DNA of 64,000 nt from Siphlonurus alternatus (Eukaryota > Arthropoda > Insecta > Ephemeroptera > Siphlonuridae). Below, one piece after another: positions 63,677-64,000 of the stretch. The notes under the pieces are model-generated. The model searched no databases. It saw only the letters and a list, made by a program, of their open reading frames with translations, and was not told the DNA's origin. The translations under genes were made by a program, and so were the position numbers. The DNA is taken from positions 49,860,317 through 49,924,316 of the forward strand of contig OX463781.1 of the NCBI GenBank assembly GCA_949825025.1, read 5' to 3'. Within the stretch, counting starts at the first letter, position 1. Each line of letters opens with the position of its first letter.

Positions 63677-64000
63677 CTCAATTCAAATTTCCCTCGATCC
63701 CTTGTAAATATCATTCCCCTTCACTCCTTTGTAAATATCATACCAACTCATTCCACACCTCCCCTCTCCTGTCTCCCCTCCCTCCCCTCACATACCAGCC
63801 AGCAAGCCAACAGTCAAATCATTCTACTTCTTCTTGTGACTGAAGAAGCATCTCCACGATGCGAAACGTTTCAAAAATGTAAAAAACTTTCGAGTGAACC
63901 TCTGTGACCACAAGAATTTCCACCTGCTGTGACTCTTTCGATCGGTAAGGCCTTGCTGGTTATTCCTATCCTTTTCTTTTAATAAGATTATCACAACCTA
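63134..64000 (+). mobile_element. 5'-truncated Penelope-like element, runs off the window
   Basis: Begins inside the coding region at the AGACTTTTGTCTCATACC point (equivalent to 59990). It includes the 3' UTR, a hammerhead-like motif and the first ~54 bp of the 3' terminal block. Very few differences from the full copy: one G-to-T in the last codons and a small insertion after TTTCCCTC. Confidence 0.9.
63829..63880 (+). ncRNA. Hammerhead ribozyme-like motif, third PLE copy
   Basis: Same sequence as 60675-60725: CTGAAGA, GCATC/GATGC stem II, GAAAC-GTT. Confidence 0.5.

Overview
The window looks like arthropod nuclear DNA: AT-rich, intron-bearing, and dominated by mobile elements and simple repeats (insect or crustacean; I cannot narrow it further). 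There are no bacterial-style operons. The only confidently identified host gene is the 3' end of a DPF/d4 (Requiem-type, double PHD finger) chromatin gene on the + strand: two coding exons at 8940-9052 and 9526-9654, with correct splice phases, a stop codon and a candidate poly(A) signal. Further host-like pieces are weaker: a 36-codon cassette exon present three times (29164, 34335, 38631), a phase-compatible exon at 53575-53648, a decayed RBBP5-like WD exon at 32362-32487, and an unassigned minus-strand C-terminal reading frame at 31824-32090.

Layout. 1-6.7 kb: noncoding DNA with small inverted-repeat elements. 6742-8536: a non-autonomous hAT element with 14-bp terminal inverted repeats and an 8-bp target duplication. 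8.9-9.8 kb: the DPF 3' end. 11.9-14.1 kb: two TTAA-flanked palindromic elements and a (TC)n tract, one palindrome carrying a LINE insertion. 14.3-16.3 kb: a dead RTE-like LINE. 16.3-25 kb: AT-rich DNA with palindromes, microsatellites, a tRNA-like remnant and two duplicated CCAAT-pair modules. 25.4-25.9 kb: a tandem array of palindromic 113-123 bp units that stays largely open. 26.0-27.8 kb: a LINE with an uninterrupted reverse transcriptase frame. 27.8-39.4 kb: three copies of a ~2.5-3.7 kb unit containing the cassette exon; comparing the copies dates and delimits several insertions. 40-50 kb: fold-back elements, including a 1.58-kb Mutator-like element with ~215-bp TIRs and a 9-bp target duplication. 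50-54 kb: a CCAAT-motif cluster and an orphan exon. 54.1-60.9 kb: a composite Penelope-like element (PLE), made of a 5'-truncated inverted copy and a full-length 999-residue copy, head to head inside one 11-bp target duplication. 61-64 kb: LINE tails, a pogo-like MITE, a hAT transposase fragment and a second truncated PLE running off the window.

The most interesting material is the PLE set. It has intact reverse transcriptase plus GIY-YIG endonuclease and hammerhead-ribozyme-like motifs in all three long copies and in an older remnant at 40.2 kb. Other notable items are the triplicated exon unit, the Mutator-like element with repeated GGTCTTTTGCGCC boxes in its TIRs, and the large TTAA-flanked palindrome family whose ends are shared but whose interiors differ. 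All identifications come from reading the sequence; no database search was possible.
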